Shown: positions 21,857-33,116 of the stretch, in pieces
How positions within the stretch are numbered: position 1 is the first letter of the stretch
Layout of the letters: each line of letters starts with the position of its first letter
NCBI GenBank assembly: GCA_000349905.1
Contig: KB722737.1
Coordinates: 271,327 to 335,326 of the forward strand
Length of the DNA: 64,000 nucleotides
DNA from: Volvariella volvacea V23
Taxonomy: Eukaryota > Basidiomycota > Agaricomycetes > Agaricales > Pluteaceae
Direction: 5' to 3'
The notes under the pieces: generated by a model
What the model was told of the DNA's origin: nothing
What the model saw: the letters and a program-made list of their open reading frames with translations, nothing else
The model's database searches: none
Translations under genes and position numbers: made by a program

Positions 21857-24800
21857 TCAAGTAGGAGCAAGCGAATCTTTCCTCAGCCCAAAACTTACTA
21901 TTCTCCCCCAGCCTGGGAAGACCTGGCGGGCATCTGATCGACTTGCTAGCGTACTGTCAGTTGTGCCGCTGGACCCAGTAGATGGCCCGCTGAGCGGTGG
22001 AGAAGCGAGCGAAGAGAATACGCTCTCTGCGCTGCTTCCACTAGGGGTGGATCCAGTTATCCGACTGCTTGGTGGCGTTAAAGTGTTGCCTCCGGGCTCC
22101 ATATCTAATGCAGAGAGAAAGGAGGTGCTCTCCAGCTCAGAGCGAGTACTTGTAATGGTCACAAACGAGTCGAGTAGGTGGTTCTGCTCAGCTTTTGGAG
22201 TGCCTTTGAGATCAAGTATCTTTCCAAAAAAGTTTCAGCAGATGTCAAGGGAAGGGGCGAAGAGTGGATTGTAATGCATACCTTTTGAAAATTGGAGAAT
22301 GACGCATCTCCTATAAGCAACGTGTAATTAAGAATAAATCCTTCCGGAGGGTCCTACGCGGCCCCAATTAGCAATAAGAAAAATCACATAGGCAAAATTC
22401 TTCACGAACAACCGGTGTCACTATCACTTTCAGCAAAGCCTCCAGGTGCCCACAATTCTTGACCAATGCACGGGTGTAACTAGCACAAAGGACTCAGGAA
22501 AGAACAACCCATATTACTGTCATGCAACCTACTTGGGCGTCACTAATGCCTCGCCAGGCATCCTGCCAAGATAGCTTTTAAGCACCTGAAGGTCTATGAG
22601 AAGCTGAGAGAAGGTGAGAAGGGTTATGACGCAAATCAAATGGCCTCCTGACCTGTTCCGCCCCAACTTCCTTCAATGGGCGGCTCCTGACCAAAGCGTT
22701 TGTAAATTTCGACAATAACAAGCTGAAGTGACAGTCAGCTGTGCATTGCGAAGTTAAAGAATTTGCCTTTACCTGCACGCTTTATCGAATAAATTCTTGA
22801 GGTATTTTTTAACTTCTATCCTCATCTTAATAGCTTCCATCACTTGTTCCGCCGCCTGCACCAAATCTGTAGTATATGCCGAAGGTCCACTGACTTGCTT
22901 GAGAGTGGGCCAAGGTGTCCGACTCATAATAGAGAATGCCGGTTCGCAGACAGTCTCGAGCTCTAAAAGTAGTGCAGATATTGCTGCGGAGATAGCACTA
23001 GGACATCAAGTATCACTAACATTCTGGAGGCATTTACCACGCGGACTCACCTGACGAACAGATCTTGTTCAACTTGAAAGTCGATCTTATTCTGATATTC
23101 TGACAGGACTTTCTTACAGAGAGTTTGTTGTAGCTGATCAACGAAGGCGTAATGAGTGAATTCTGTATACATAAAGCAAGTCTAACCTCAGAAGCGGTGG
23201 TGTAGCAGTAATCGGCGGTATTGATCAATAGACATGCTTGTTTGATGGTCTCCAAATCTGATCGACTGTCCGTGGACCTCCGACTAGGGTATGAAGGCCT
23301 TACAGATAGTCAGTAGATGCTCCGAATATGACTTGACTACTGTACCGCTGTATACTCGCAACAAGTACCTCCTCTGCAATGATGAGCTACACTCATTACG
23401 TATGTAGGTGGCTCACCTGCATATATCCGTAGCCATTTCTTGAAGAGATTGGCCAAATCATATAGGGGCCTTCCGACGGTGAATTTAGAAAAATTCTCCA
23501 AGCTTTGTCGGTAGAACGAGAACAACTCCATGGATGATGGTAAGACGACAGTTGGCGATGTATCCTCCTCAGTGCTTGATTCCTTTAGTACAGCGGAGTC
23601 AAGGGAAGGACGGGGAGTCGATCTTGCAAGCTTGCTTGATTTGAGATGTGGGGTTAAGAGATCTAAAAGTGCCCTATGGTTGATCAGCAGAACGAATCCA
23701 ATCACCTTTATTAACAACCAACCTGTCTTGAGCGTCAACGAACACCCCCATATGCGGCTCAAATGCGGATGACATCAATTTAGGGTTCTGGGGAGCGGCA
23801 TTTGGCGATATAGTGGCAAGAAGATCCGTGAGCTGAAGACAATTTCATTCTCTTATAACTTGGATCGTAAAAGAAAACATACAGGCAAGCCCCACCGCTT
23901 AGCCATGGATTGTTCGAAGTCAATGGTATATTGCAATGCCTCCAGCAACGAGGTGACAGTTAGTGAATTACCAGCTTTCGATAAAAGCCCCGTTAGGTCG
24001 TCCCTGCTTAAATTAAGCACACGCGAGATCGTTCAATGCAAGAAGGCACAGTACCGCGTTATCTCAACGAATTTTGCCAGAAGAAACCACCCAACTTTCC
24101 ATTCAGCTGGGAAAATTCTGCCTTGCTCCGTCTCGTGCGTTTGTAATAGTCTTTTAAACCAGGCAAATCGCCTGGTGATATTGTCCAATTGGCCAGCTTC
24201 ATCAGTTAAGCGGAATATGCGACAGTACTCCTTCAACTCTAACGCAGCATACCGGTCAATCAATTGAGTGCGGGTTTCAGATCCCAGAACATCAACAACC
24301 AAACAAGCGTCTGCAATTGTTATATGTTGAAGGGCCCTTGAGGAGTCTTGCAAGAAGCTATTAATCGTGGTCAGCAATGTTTGGCGTACACAACTACATT
24401 CTCACAATGCGTCAAAGTCTGCATCAATGTATCCACGAAGTTCACCTTGAATGTGTTGTATACGTTTCCAGATTCGAGAGATATGTTTAATTGATGCATG
24501 TCCCTTAAAGGACGATGATATTTCTTTCACGGCCTGGTGAACAGTTAAAAGGTTCACCAATCGCAGCAGTTTTACCTACAGCAAGGCTTTGCGATATATC
24601 CCTATATTTTTTCTCCTTGACCTGGCCCTCTAACTGATTGAGGGCACTAACTACAAAACCTCACTCAACGTAGGTAGGAAGTATTTGATGACAAAGCTTA
24701 CCCAGCATCTGAAGACGTTTCAAGGTTGTCATGCTGGCGATTAGATTTCTCTTTGCAAGGTCTAAAACCTGTATATCCTTCGTAATATTCCGGACAACTG

Positions 24801-25246
24801 CTTCAGACTCTGTTGCTTTCTCTCGAATAAGGGACATTTGCCCCAAAAGATCCTGTGATCCGGCGTTCTGATCTATTGAGACAGCAAAATAGAAATGAAC
24901 CGACTGATATTGTTTCCTGAATGAGCTGCATTCTGTCTGGGTCTTGGCTATCCCTTAACTCGCCCTGGAGAGCAATGACCTCCCGTTCTAAGTCGCGCTG
25001 CGTGGCACTGAGCCGTTCTGCAGCAGCTTCAGCGCTTGAGATAGACGACTCTATTTCCATAAATCATATAAACAAAAAACTAGTAGGGGACAGAAATTCA
25101 ACTACACCATCAGGGAATAAGACATCGAGTGCTTGCGCAATGTTGAAGTCATTGGTAAGAGTACCGTAGGGATCGCTCTCCTGGTATTGAAGTTCTAGTA
25201 TACGCTGAATAGACAGTATTACATCGTCGGGCAAGTCTCCAAACAT
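21857..25246 (-). CDS. VPS53: GARP complex subunit Vps53
   Basis: Vps53 is a subunit of the GARP tether, which captures endosome-derived vesicles at the trans-Golgi. It has 18 exons in transcript order: 25108-25246, 24905-25050, 24702-24867, 24580-24650, 24406-24533, 24055-24357, 23883-24003, 23723-23832, 23417-23673, 23346-23373, 23187-23298, 23051-23133, 22773-22997, 22653-22722, 22533-22603, 22413-22479, 22282-22353, 21857-22219; 843 residues. The N-terminal coiled-coil region matches the family (ALDVLFPDESSISSAEAAA, DPDRMQLIQETIS, VVRNITKDIQVLDLAKRNLI). Helical-rod signatures follow: GRIFPAEWKVGWFLLAKFVE, SSAFEPHMGVFVDAQD, DYCYTTASELQQTL and NYTLLIGDASFSNFQK. The extreme C-terminus is uncertain, because a perfect GTAAGT donor sits 13 codons before the stop and could be used. 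Confidence 0.92.
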
Positions 25247-25347
25247 TGAGGGCGATGAGGCAAGATGATGGCGAGCGGGCGTGACGTGACGCCAGGCCGG
25301 CTTAGCGTTACGGTGGGTATGGCCGTACGTCTTGTACCGGTACAATA
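25247..25347. promoter_or_regulatory. Compact bidirectional promoter, VPS53 / Yippee
   Basis: Only 101 bases separate the start codons of two divergent genes, so their transcription start regions must share this DNA. Several GTAC steps occur in it, but no known motif is convincing. Confidence 0.6.
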
Positions 25348-25920
25348 ATGACGCCAATACCTGATACAACGCCGCAAGTTCTCCATGTATACGACCAACA
25401 GCCTGTCTACTATTGCTCTAAATGCTCCGCAGTGATTGTAGGGCAATGGGTCTTCTGCATACCAAGCAGCTAGTGAACTGATTGGCAACAAAGGCCTTGC
25501 AGGACGAACTTATTAGCAAATCCTTCTCTGGAAGAGATGGCCGTGGATAGTGGGTAATTGTTGGTTCATCGATGAGAGACCAATCTACATGGTGTAGCTT
25601 GATGCATTCCGCCACAAATATCAAGTTGGGTCGAAGGGAGGACCGGCCCTTATTGTATGTTCCCTCCTGCTATGACCAAAGGTGGTGTTCGCGAACATAC
25701 GTACAGGACAGGCGTACACACCGTTGCAGACGTCTTTTGCCTGGGGTGCAATGATAGATTAGGCTGGTTCTACCACAAAGCAGCGGATTATTCGCAGAAA
25801 TATAAAGAAGGTTGGTGGTTATTAGTGTGGAGAGTTCACTTGCTGACGAATACCCTAGGGAAGTATCTTCTTGAACGCGAGAAGCTGATCAAGGATAATG
25901 GTTGGGCGCTGGAGGAATGA
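25348..25920 (+). CDS. Yippee-family zinc-binding protein
   Basis: This is a small, very conserved eukaryotic zinc protein (yeast homologue Moh1, human YPEL). Its molecular role is poorly known; human YPEL5 works with the CTLH ligase. Exons: 25348-25431, 25494-25549, 25598-25654, 25707-25810, 25859-25920; 120 residues, the normal size. The two zinc half-sites are VYYCSKCSA and VFCLGCNDRLGWFYHKA. Between them lie ELISKSFSGRDGRGYL, NIKLGRREDRPLLTGVHT and the final KYKEGKYLLEREKLIKD. Each intron was placed by GT-AG rules, and every junction restores the Yippee pattern. It is divergent from VPS53 and converges with the RNase P subunit gene. Its possible CTLH link is noteworthy because muskelin, another CTLH component, is also in this window, about 19 kb away. 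Confidence 0.93.
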
Positions 25921-26015
25921 GGACGAGGCTACAATGGTTGTATTAACGCCGTGAATGTGGTTAATCGTACAATATAGCGCCATCCTAGATCCTACAGTCC
26001 AACACGCTTCACTAT

Positions 26016-26667
26016 TCAAGAGATGAGCAACCCATTGTCCACAGCAGGTAATTGTGCTAATTTTTCGCCACCTCGAAAGACGATATGACCGGCTTCACGA
26101 AGGGAAAATGGCACATGTTGACGGCCCTTGTTGCTGTAGTCTTCGAATGGTTGGTCTCCGGTTGTGGAAGCGACAGGGGTTGGTATAGTGTGCACGAGCC
26201 GGCAGGTAGTGCATCGGTAGTGGAGGTTAGATGTGTGCTGCGCAGACCCTGGATTACACGGATCAGCTACTACGTTATTGATGTGGGAGTCAAAGGCCCA
26301 CTTTTGATCCTCAGAGATAATGTAATCCCCGGTATCAAAAGGGAAAGGCAACGCTTGCAGATCGTTCGCTTCACCGCAGGATCGCTAGGTTATTTGGATG
26401 AGCTGCTTGATTGACCAGAACAGAAAAGGGAACGGACAGTTTAACAGTGGTTTTTTGTCCAACGGAGTTCATGATACACGCATAGCTCTTGGCTAGGTCC
26501 CTCATCCCTGCCACTTTCCTCAAGCCAGTGGAACGATTTGCAGCAACAGAAGGGTGGACGCTATTCAAATACGCACTTGCTTGATACAAGAAATTGAGGC
26601 GCTGCAGAATATCTCGGTTAGTTACATTGCTGATTGCTGGGACCTCTTCCTTGCTTTTCTTGCCCAT
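26016..26667 (-). CDS. RPR2: RNase P subunit, Rpr2/Rpp21/Snm1 family
   Basis: This is a zinc-ribbon protein subunit of nuclear RNase P (tRNA 5' end maturation) or of RNase MRP; the family does not separate cleanly by sequence. Exons in transcript order: 26438-26667, 26302-26384, 26016-26248; 181 residues. The N-terminal helical part reads DILQRLNFLYQASAYL and MRDLAKSYACIMNSVGQKTT. The zinc ribbon is made of two CxxC pairs: RTICKRCLSLLIPG and LHYRCTTCRLVHTIP. The N-terminus is lysine-rich (MGKKSKEEVP). The C-terminus (QHVPFSLREAGHIVFRGGEK) is not conserved and may be disordered. It is divergent from the HAC1-like bZIP gene, with 227 bases between start codons. Confidence 0.88.
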
Positions 26668-26894
26668 GAAGGCAGTGGTGGTCAGGCAGCCTCACCGGTG
26701 TATTTGCCGTTATTTGCTCGATTGAGTATTTGGCTGGGACTGCCACGTCAGTTCCCTTTTCTTTACGACCTCCACGTAGACCGTCCTGCATTCCGCAGTA
26801 ATTTGGCTTGGTACAAGACACGCATCCCCCGCTCATTTTCATCCATATCAACGCCCACTTCCACGTATACTTACTACTACGCCCATCCATCATC

Positions 26895-28159
26895 ATGACC
26901 ACCCTCAATGACTCTTTTGTCGACCCCACTACTTTGTCATTTTCTTCCCCGGTCTCCTCCCCAGCTTCCATTCCCTCAGAACATGAAGCTGGTCCTCCCC
27001 GCAAGCGCTCTCGCAATGATATGACCCCAGAAGAGCGCAAGGAAGCACGCGCCCATCGGAATCGTATTGCAGCTCAAAACTCGCGCGATCGCCGGAAAGC
27101 GCAATTCCAATATCTCGAACAACGAGTCACGGAGTTAGAGGAAGAGAACAGGCAGTTGCGCGCTAGTATAGGACTGACACCACAGCAGCCCCTCCTAATA
27201 CATGTGGACAGTCAACAAAAGGAGCGTGAACTTGCTCAACAACGGGAAAACCAGGAATTGAGGGAACGAATCAAAACCCTTGAACAAGGTTGGGATGCTG
27301 TCCTGAAGGCACTTGCAGCGCAAGGCCTATCGACTGCTTTCTCGACAAATTCATCGTCTCCTTCTCTTCCATCCCCTTTGAACCACCCGCAAACCGTTAA
27401 ACCTTTCCCATTACCATCACAAACTTCTTCAACCCACCTTCCCACTCCCATCGTATCTCCTATATCTAACCCCAAGTTCTCGATAGCAGCATCTGCATCT
27501 CATTCGTCGTCCGACCTCGATATAGGACCTCCTGCCCATCTCCCAGTTGAGCTGACGGTGCCACAGATCGAATCTGGCACTGAGAAACAGTTTGGCTCCA
27601 CTCGCCATCTAGCACGGGTGGCGACCACAGAAGGCACTCCTTCAGTGGCCCTGCAGCGGGTGAAGTTACACATGCCTCTGATGCCCTCAGTTTTGTTGGC
27701 ACGCAGACGTCCAGCCTCAAATCGCAGGAATCCCAGAACCAAGTTGATGACGCAACTATGGATGACTTATTCCGCCAAATCCTCGCCCCTTCCCCTACCC
27801 TCCAAACGTCGAACTTACCTTTCGATACACCCCTTCCACCTCTTGGCCTTGAAGCAACTCGCATATCGGGGTCGGCATCGCCATCCACGTCACCTACCAC
27901 GGCGGAAGTAAGCTCTCACGTTGACGAGATCCTAAGCAAAGGTGTAGTAGGGGCCTCTATGGTTGATGGCTTTGGCGTTGATATACCTCACTTGGACTGG
28001 GAGAACGATCTGGAGGTACAGAAGTTCCTGCAGTTGTTGCCCAACAGTACCACAAGCGCTCTCGACGGCGATAGCCCGGCTGAAGTTGTCTCAGATTTGG
28101 ATCTGGGCTGGGCAATCGCAAACACCGACAATTCCTTAATCAATGTCGGCGCAACGTGA
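26895..28159 (+). CDS. HAC1: HAC1/XBP1-type bZIP factor of the unfolded protein response
   Basis: This is the likely master regulator of the unfolded protein response. In fungi and animals its mRNA is cut by Ire1 at the endoplasmic reticulum and rejoined by a tRNA ligase, switching the reading frame to make the active factor. The bZIP region (residues ~37-100) has the family signature NRIAAQNSRDRRKAQFQ, followed by a leucine zipper (LEQRVTELEEENRQLRAS). The frame from the ATG ends at 27911 (338 residues). A second, well-formed acidic frame (AGEVTHASDALSFVGTQ ... MDDLFRQIL ... LDWENDLEVQKFLQLLP) runs to the stop at 28159. Joining the two frames needs removal of 3n+2 bases between about 27600 and 27706, giving roughly 405-415 residues. 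The basidiomycete orthologues are HXL1 and Cib1. Identity as HAC1-like is strong; the exact intron is not settled. Confidence 0.85.
27628..27706 (+). promoter_or_regulatory. Candidate Ire1-type non-conventional intron region in the HAC1-like mRNA
   Basis: CTGCAGC at 27651-27657 equals the 7-nt loop of the XBP1 3' splice site and fits CNG|CNGN. It is closed by CC/GG (27649-27650 with 27658-27659) and, across an internal loop, by CTTCA/TGAAG (27640-27644 with 27661-27665). Models that give the required frame change: a 23-nt intron (27631-27653, upstream site CAG|AAGG), a 50-nt intron (27654-27703, downstream site ACG|CAGA), or an ordinary 47-nt GT-AG intron (27660-27706, GTGAAG..CTGAT..GCAG). 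Only the last needs the spliceosome. Confidence 0.55.
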
Positions 28160-28795
28160 CGGACAGCAACACATCGCAGTTCAGTGTTTTCTCTTGTGTA
28201 CCTTTTGTCGTATGTTGTCTGGGTTTTTATCATCTCCATGTGTCATTATACCTCATCTCTCAGTCTCTCATCGGGTTCCACTATTACTAGTCACTTATTT
28301 CCTTCATGGTCTCGTCTATTTATCTGCATCATAGGATCCACCACGACTTCTAGTTCATATTCTAGTTTATTTCGCTATCACTCCCTCTCTATTCGTTCCT
28401 CGCCCTTAACACTCTAACCTCCTATGGCTGGGTTTGTACTTGCCTAATGTGCTCGATGATCATTGATGTAGTCTCCTATTCCTTTAAGCCTGGTTTCTCC
28501 CTTCGGGTTGAAGAAATCAGTCCCTGCTGGAATGGTGAGCTCTCAATGGGACCCCGTAGCCAGAGGGCGTGTACTTGTCCTTACTATTAGTTGATTTTGA
28601 GCAGACAGGGCTTCCTTTGATACTTCTAGTAGCAGAGAATGTGTTTAGCGACTTGAATTAGGATTTGACCTTATTTCGCCAACCAATCTAACACAAGCAC
28701 CAACCCCACGATCAATGAGGTTGCAATCAATTAAAATAGACAGAATAGACAGAATAATATCATAACAATAAGTAGGTGAGGAAAAGTGATGAAGT
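28160..28795. other. Intergenic, convergent 3' ends of HAC1 and CHZ1
   Basis: These 636 bases hold the 3' untranslated regions of two converging genes. The left part is pyrimidine-rich. I see no coding frame, repeat or RNA gene. Confidence 0.45.
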
Positions 28796-29273
28796 CTACT
28801 CCTTCATTTTTACATCTTCGTCATCGTCGTCATCTTCGTCCTGACCTGGAGCAAGTCCAGCTTTTTCAAGAGCCTCTTGGGTCGTATAGTCAACTTTGAC
28901 GCCGCGCGTACGTCTCCCAGTGGGAAGAATCGCAGAGGGGTCAATTTCCTCAAAGGACTCCTAGAATACAGGAGGAATATGTGGATAAAGGCAAAATCCG
29001 CGCGAAGTGAAGGAAATGCGTACCTCTATTTCGCTATCATCCTCTTCGACGACATCATCCTCATCCTCGTCCTCTTCATCGTCCTCAAGTCCCTCCTCAT
29101 TCATGTTTTCATCCTGTCTTGCCTTTCCTTTACTGTTGGGTGAGGTAACTGGCTCGTGAGTCTGGGTGCTAGTTGTTTTGCTGAATAATGGCACAAGGTT
29201 GCGTGAATTGCTATACGAGATATCGAAAGACTACGTACGCGTCCTGGGTGGAGTCGGTGACACTGGTTGACAT
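28796..29273 (-). CDS. CHZ1: Histone H2A.Z chaperone Chz1
   Basis: Chz1 is a small acidic nuclear chaperone that delivers H2A.Z-H2B dimers for exchange by the SWR1 complex. Exons in transcript order: 29239-29273, 29024-29180, 28796-28960; 118 residues. The N-terminal half is Ser/Thr-rich, then strongly acidic (EGLEDDEEDEDEDDVVEEDD). The CHZ domain follows: EIDPSAILPTGRRTRGVKVD and YTTQEALEKAGLAPGQ, where the RRTRG motif is the family hallmark. The tail is again acidic (DDDDDEDVKMKE). The first exon ends in a GTACGT donor eleven codons after the ATG (MSTSVTDSTQD). Low-complexity sequence dominates outside the CHZ motif, so the identification rests on that motif and the overall layout. Confidence 0.88.
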
Positions 29274-29980
29274 TGTAGAAAGCAGGAGGTAAACTGGTAC
29301 AATTGATGGCGGTTAAGGTTCAAGGATCTGTGACCAAAGCAGGTGACTCACGTCAGCAACCGTCACACCCTTAGGGCGTGGGTGTCCTTGCAGATTTCAA
29401 ATTCACGTCCAGCCCGACGAGGGCGCACATGCCATAACCATACCCTTCTTGAGCAAAAGGGGCTTTCACTGAGCACAGCTATGGCGCATGAGTGAGTGTT
29501 CTATTGTTCCCGTCTTTCTGCAATAGTGGTTGAATCGTGAATGGCTAGGTTTCGCGGCTAGGCGGTCGAGGTGGGGCATCGTCACCTACATAGCATATCT
29601 TTGGAATTGAGTGCAGCACTGCACGAATTTCTCTCTGATGTATCTTGGCCAAATCATGGATGGCATACATCACACATGCTCAATACATCAGTCTTATCCC
29701 CATCATCCAGTATGCATCAATTACCTCAGCTGAAGAGTCCACACCAACGTGATTTGCCTCTAATCCACATTCGCTGAAACCCTTCCTCCGTGCGTGCTTC
29801 TTCTCGTGCGAGTGTAGACGGCAATATCCTTATCTCCCTTTGGCTTTGGGCAGTGACTTGATTTTCCCACTCGCAGTTCCCAGGAACCTGCCTGTTCCCT
29901 CATCCAGTGCTCTGCCATTGTCGTCGTCCAACTCGCTCCGCTCGTTCTGCTTCCGTGTCCCTATCCTCATAAGAACGGAA
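29274..29980. other. Intergenic, CHZ1 5' side to the unknown PY-motif gene
   Basis: This is a 707-base gap between divergent genes. I see no conserved frame, tRNA-like box or repeat. Confidence 0.4.
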
Positions 29981-31821
29981 ATGACGACGCACACAAAAGC
30001 TCCTTTGCTCGCTCTAAAGCTGTCTTCCACTTCCTTCCTAGACTCTGTGGTTCATGATGACCTCAGTAGACATCCATTGTACACCATCACTACTGTGAAT
30101 AATCTGACCAAGGTTATACGCCCTGACCCATGGGAAGGATCGTACTCCACTGCGGAAATTAAGTGGCCAAAAGAGCGTCCAACGAAGGGGAAGGGAAAGG
30201 GCAAAGATACAGATGGGGTGTTGATTCAAATGAGAGGTGCTCGATGGAAGGGTGGCGAGGTGTTTCTGCGACCCGGCACATTTTCGAAGTGCGTAAAATT
30301 CCTGTTATTTATTGACTACTAGGAATAATATCTCGCCACTAGCGCTCGCAGATTTAATATACCCAATTATTCACAGCCTTTGAAGTGGAGACTTGTTGGT
30401 GACACGTATTGGGTGCGTTTTAAAGCACCTTGTTATTCCCTATGGGCTCATATGGGATATATTAGTGCACAACCACGGGCGTTAAAGGCCCAATTGCAAT
30501 ATTTGATCCTGCGACTGAACTTGCACCTGCACGCATCAAGGTATACGAAACCCTAGTTGACAAGTACGACCCCCTTGCCCTAGATGCTCACAGGGGGGTT
30601 TCAATCCTGCTTCTTGACTACTTGCTCGTCACTGCACTTCTTCTCGTGACAGACCTGCAGGAATGGATGGTAGTCAAAACGTTTGAACATGACGAACAGG
30701 TGACACTACCTAGTTCTATTGACCCACATGAGGGCATACCTCTTGCATCGAGCTCTACTTCGGCATCCCAGTGGCGGAAGATAATGTATGGGGAGCCCCT
30801 ATACCCTAAGCGCTCGACAAGAAAGACCTCTCCGAGGACAAGCGCAGATGGTGGTACAGTATCACCAGGCCAATTAGCCAAACTGGCGTATGGAATCCCT
30901 ATCTACCCCACTCTACGAAATGCGCGTCCTCGTATTCTCTCATCCGACTCGGAGGAATGGGTGGACGGACACGAGCCCGAGGATGTTGACACTGATGACG
31001 ATATTGAATATGATGTTGATGCCCTACCATCTCGCCCGGCAAGTCCGTCTGCAGAATCCACGCTCTTCCCCCAGTCCAGTACATCCGCTCCCTCGCATAC
31101 ATATCTGGACCCGTCTTTTTACAGATATGGCATGCCTCCAGTACCCCCTCTCCCACCTCAGTATGCTCCTGGTGGCTCGTCTCAACCTCAAGAACCAACA
31201 ACGCTTAGTTCAGCAGATAACATTTATCGGGGTCGAGAACTTCCCGTTTCAACAGCTCGAGCGAGATCGACACCTCCCTCGACTGTTCCCATGTCGTCCT
31301 TAGAATTGTCTTCACTTTCATTCAGCGGCGCAATTGACGCACGGTCTTTTGACCAGCCCAAGCGAGTAACTTCCATATCGACAAGGCCACTACCCCACCC
31401 CCCCGTACCTCCACACACATCACACTCGCCCAATGCCACGCTGTTGACATCACCTGCTGGCGCACATTCATTGCGACATATTCAAAGTCAATCTTCCTTT
31501 TCAAGTCATCGATTTCAGTCCATGGACAAGCACTATACGCGAATCGCTTCACTTCGGTCGTTACCTCCGACCCCCATTTCAAGCTCTGCACCGGGAACTG
31601 ACCATGTACCAGCACATCCATCTTCTCGTTCACTTCTCTCACGGGCGGAGACCACACAACCGTATTACGGTCAGCTGCGAATGCATGCCGTTCACGAACC
31701 CGAAGATCGTCATAACATGGAATGGATCGACTCTTTGGTGAGGGTATCCAATACCACGACGTCCATGGTGGACGCACCACCGCCTTCCTATAGTTCCATC
31801 TTCGGTAATGGATCCTCGTAG
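29981..31821 (+). CDS. Uncharacterised protein with DUF6593-like N-terminus and C-terminal PPxY
   Basis: I do not recognise a function. Exons: 29981-30288, 30352-30412, 30466-31821; 574 residues. Residues 1-~215 look like one compact beta-rich domain (SRHPLYTITTVNNLTKVIRP, STAEIKWPKERP, LKWRLVGDTYWCTTTGVKG, IAIFDPATELAPARIKVYET, SILLLDYLLVTALLLVTDLQ). This layout resembles the DUF6593-type domains of mushroom proteins; the link is tentative. The rest is low-complexity Ser/Pro/Thr sequence, with an acidic patch (HEPEDVDTDDDIEYDVDAL) and many short proline motifs. The last residues hold DAPPPSYSSIF, a PPxY site that Rsp5/NEDD4-type WW domains bind. The start is the first ATG in frame; an upstream TTG extension has no conservation. 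Confidence 0.7.
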
Positions 31822-32237
31822 CTGCAAAATACATTGTGGCTGTGGACACGTCGCTCAAATTCTATATCTCCAGGCAGAACTCAGAATAGTGAATTGTGCC
31901 TACGACATTGTAATCGAAGCCATACCTTAGTTGTATCCTGCAAGGCCTTAACTTTTTTCTTTACCCACTGGACGTACGTTGATATACTATTTGTGATTCG
32001 AGTTACGATTTAATTCCAAAGCCTTTTCTTCAACTGTGCATTGAGTAGCTGTATTCATTTGGTTTGATTCGATAGTAAAAGGAGAAACCTCGCACCTTGC
32101 TGGTCAGCAGCAATGAACGGGCACGGTGGCAACTGACGGGCCGAAAAAAACCGAGGACATTTCCCGATAGTTTCGCCGCCCATACACAAGGTGACGAGTG
32201 AACTCAAGAGTGCTGATTTCAACCTTCTTGCGTACGA
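31822..32237. other. Intergenic, promoter of gluconokinase gene
   Basis: These 416 bases lie between two + strand genes. It is AT-rich around 31960-32080. I see no specific element. Confidence 0.4.
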
Positions 32238-32972
32238 ATGTCATCTCTCATTCTTCAAGAGGCCACCGGGCCAGCTTTCCATGCCCCCAAGATCCTCATC
32301 GTGGTCATGGTTGGTATTTATCTCAAACCTATTACGAAGCTTAACTAACTGATCGCTATACGATAGGGCGTGGCAGGAACTGGGAAGTCGACCCTAGGCG
32401 CTGCGTTAGCGCGATCGCTAAATCTCCCTTTCATTGAGGGAGATGCACTGCATCCCAAGGCCAATGTTGATAAAATGTCAGTGGGAATTCCTTTAACCGA
32501 TGCCGATCGCGAGCCATGGCTTCGTACCCTTCGCGCCACTGCAGAGCAAAGCATATCTAAGCAATACCAGCTCATTCAAGGGGATGAAAAGCATGAAAAT
32601 CATGGGCCCATAGGCGTCGTAGTTAGTTGCTCCGCCTTGAAGTCATATTACAGGGATATATTAAGGAAGAAGAGATGGTCTGTTGGCGAGGATGAGGGTC
32701 AATCACATGACGATGAACAGCACGCCGGGGCGCGAACATTCTTCGTCTACATTGAAGGAACAAGAGAACTCATGGAGGAGAGGATCTCGAAGCGTACGGA
32801 TCACTTCATGAAGCCGGCCATGTTGGAAAGCCAACTGGCAACACTGGAGAATCCCTTGGGTGAAGAGGATGTAATAGCGGTACCACTGGCGGGTACGACA
32901 GAAGAACAGATCAGAACGGCACGAGAAGGTCTAAACGCATTGATTGGTGCCAGCAGTGCTGGTTCGAAGTAG
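32238..32972 (+). CDS. Gluconokinase (GntK family)
   Basis: This kinase phosphorylates D-gluconate to 6-phosphogluconate, which enters the pentose phosphate pathway. Two exons, 32238-32309 and 32367-32972, give 225 residues. The Walker A loop GVAGTGKST is built across the splice junction and is followed by LARSLNLPFIEGDALHPKAN, the gluconate-binding signature of the family. Then come MSVGIPLTDADREPWLRTL, VVSCSALKSYYRDILRKK, FFVYIEGTRELMEERISKR and DHFMKPAMLESQLATLENPL. The intron contains a textbook branch point (CTAAC within TTAACTAACTG). An acidic insertion (SVGEDEGQSHDDEQH) enlarges the protein compared with bacterial GntK (about 175 residues). A cytosolic location is expected from the lack of targeting signals. 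Confidence 0.93.
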
Positions 32973-33116
32973 TTATCAAATTGCATTATAGATATTTATT
33001 AAATTATTGCTTAGTGACACTCGGCAATTGCCGCCCGTAAGCTGAACGCGTATGCTCCTCAGCTGCTAACGGGTACCTCGAGATCTACTCATTCCTCTTG
33101 CCTGTATTGATTCGCA

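Noticed and set aside
26618..27040. 140-codon minus-strand frame over the HAC1 5' end
   Set aside because: It is antisense to the bZIP start and the RNase P gene's upstream region; no family features.
30890..31303. 137-codon + strand frame inside the orphan PY-motif gene
   Set aside because: It is a shifted-frame shadow of the Ser/Pro-rich tail.
31322..31858. 178-codon minus-strand frame
   Set aside because: It is antisense to the same Ser/Pro-rich coding region and lacks any known domain.
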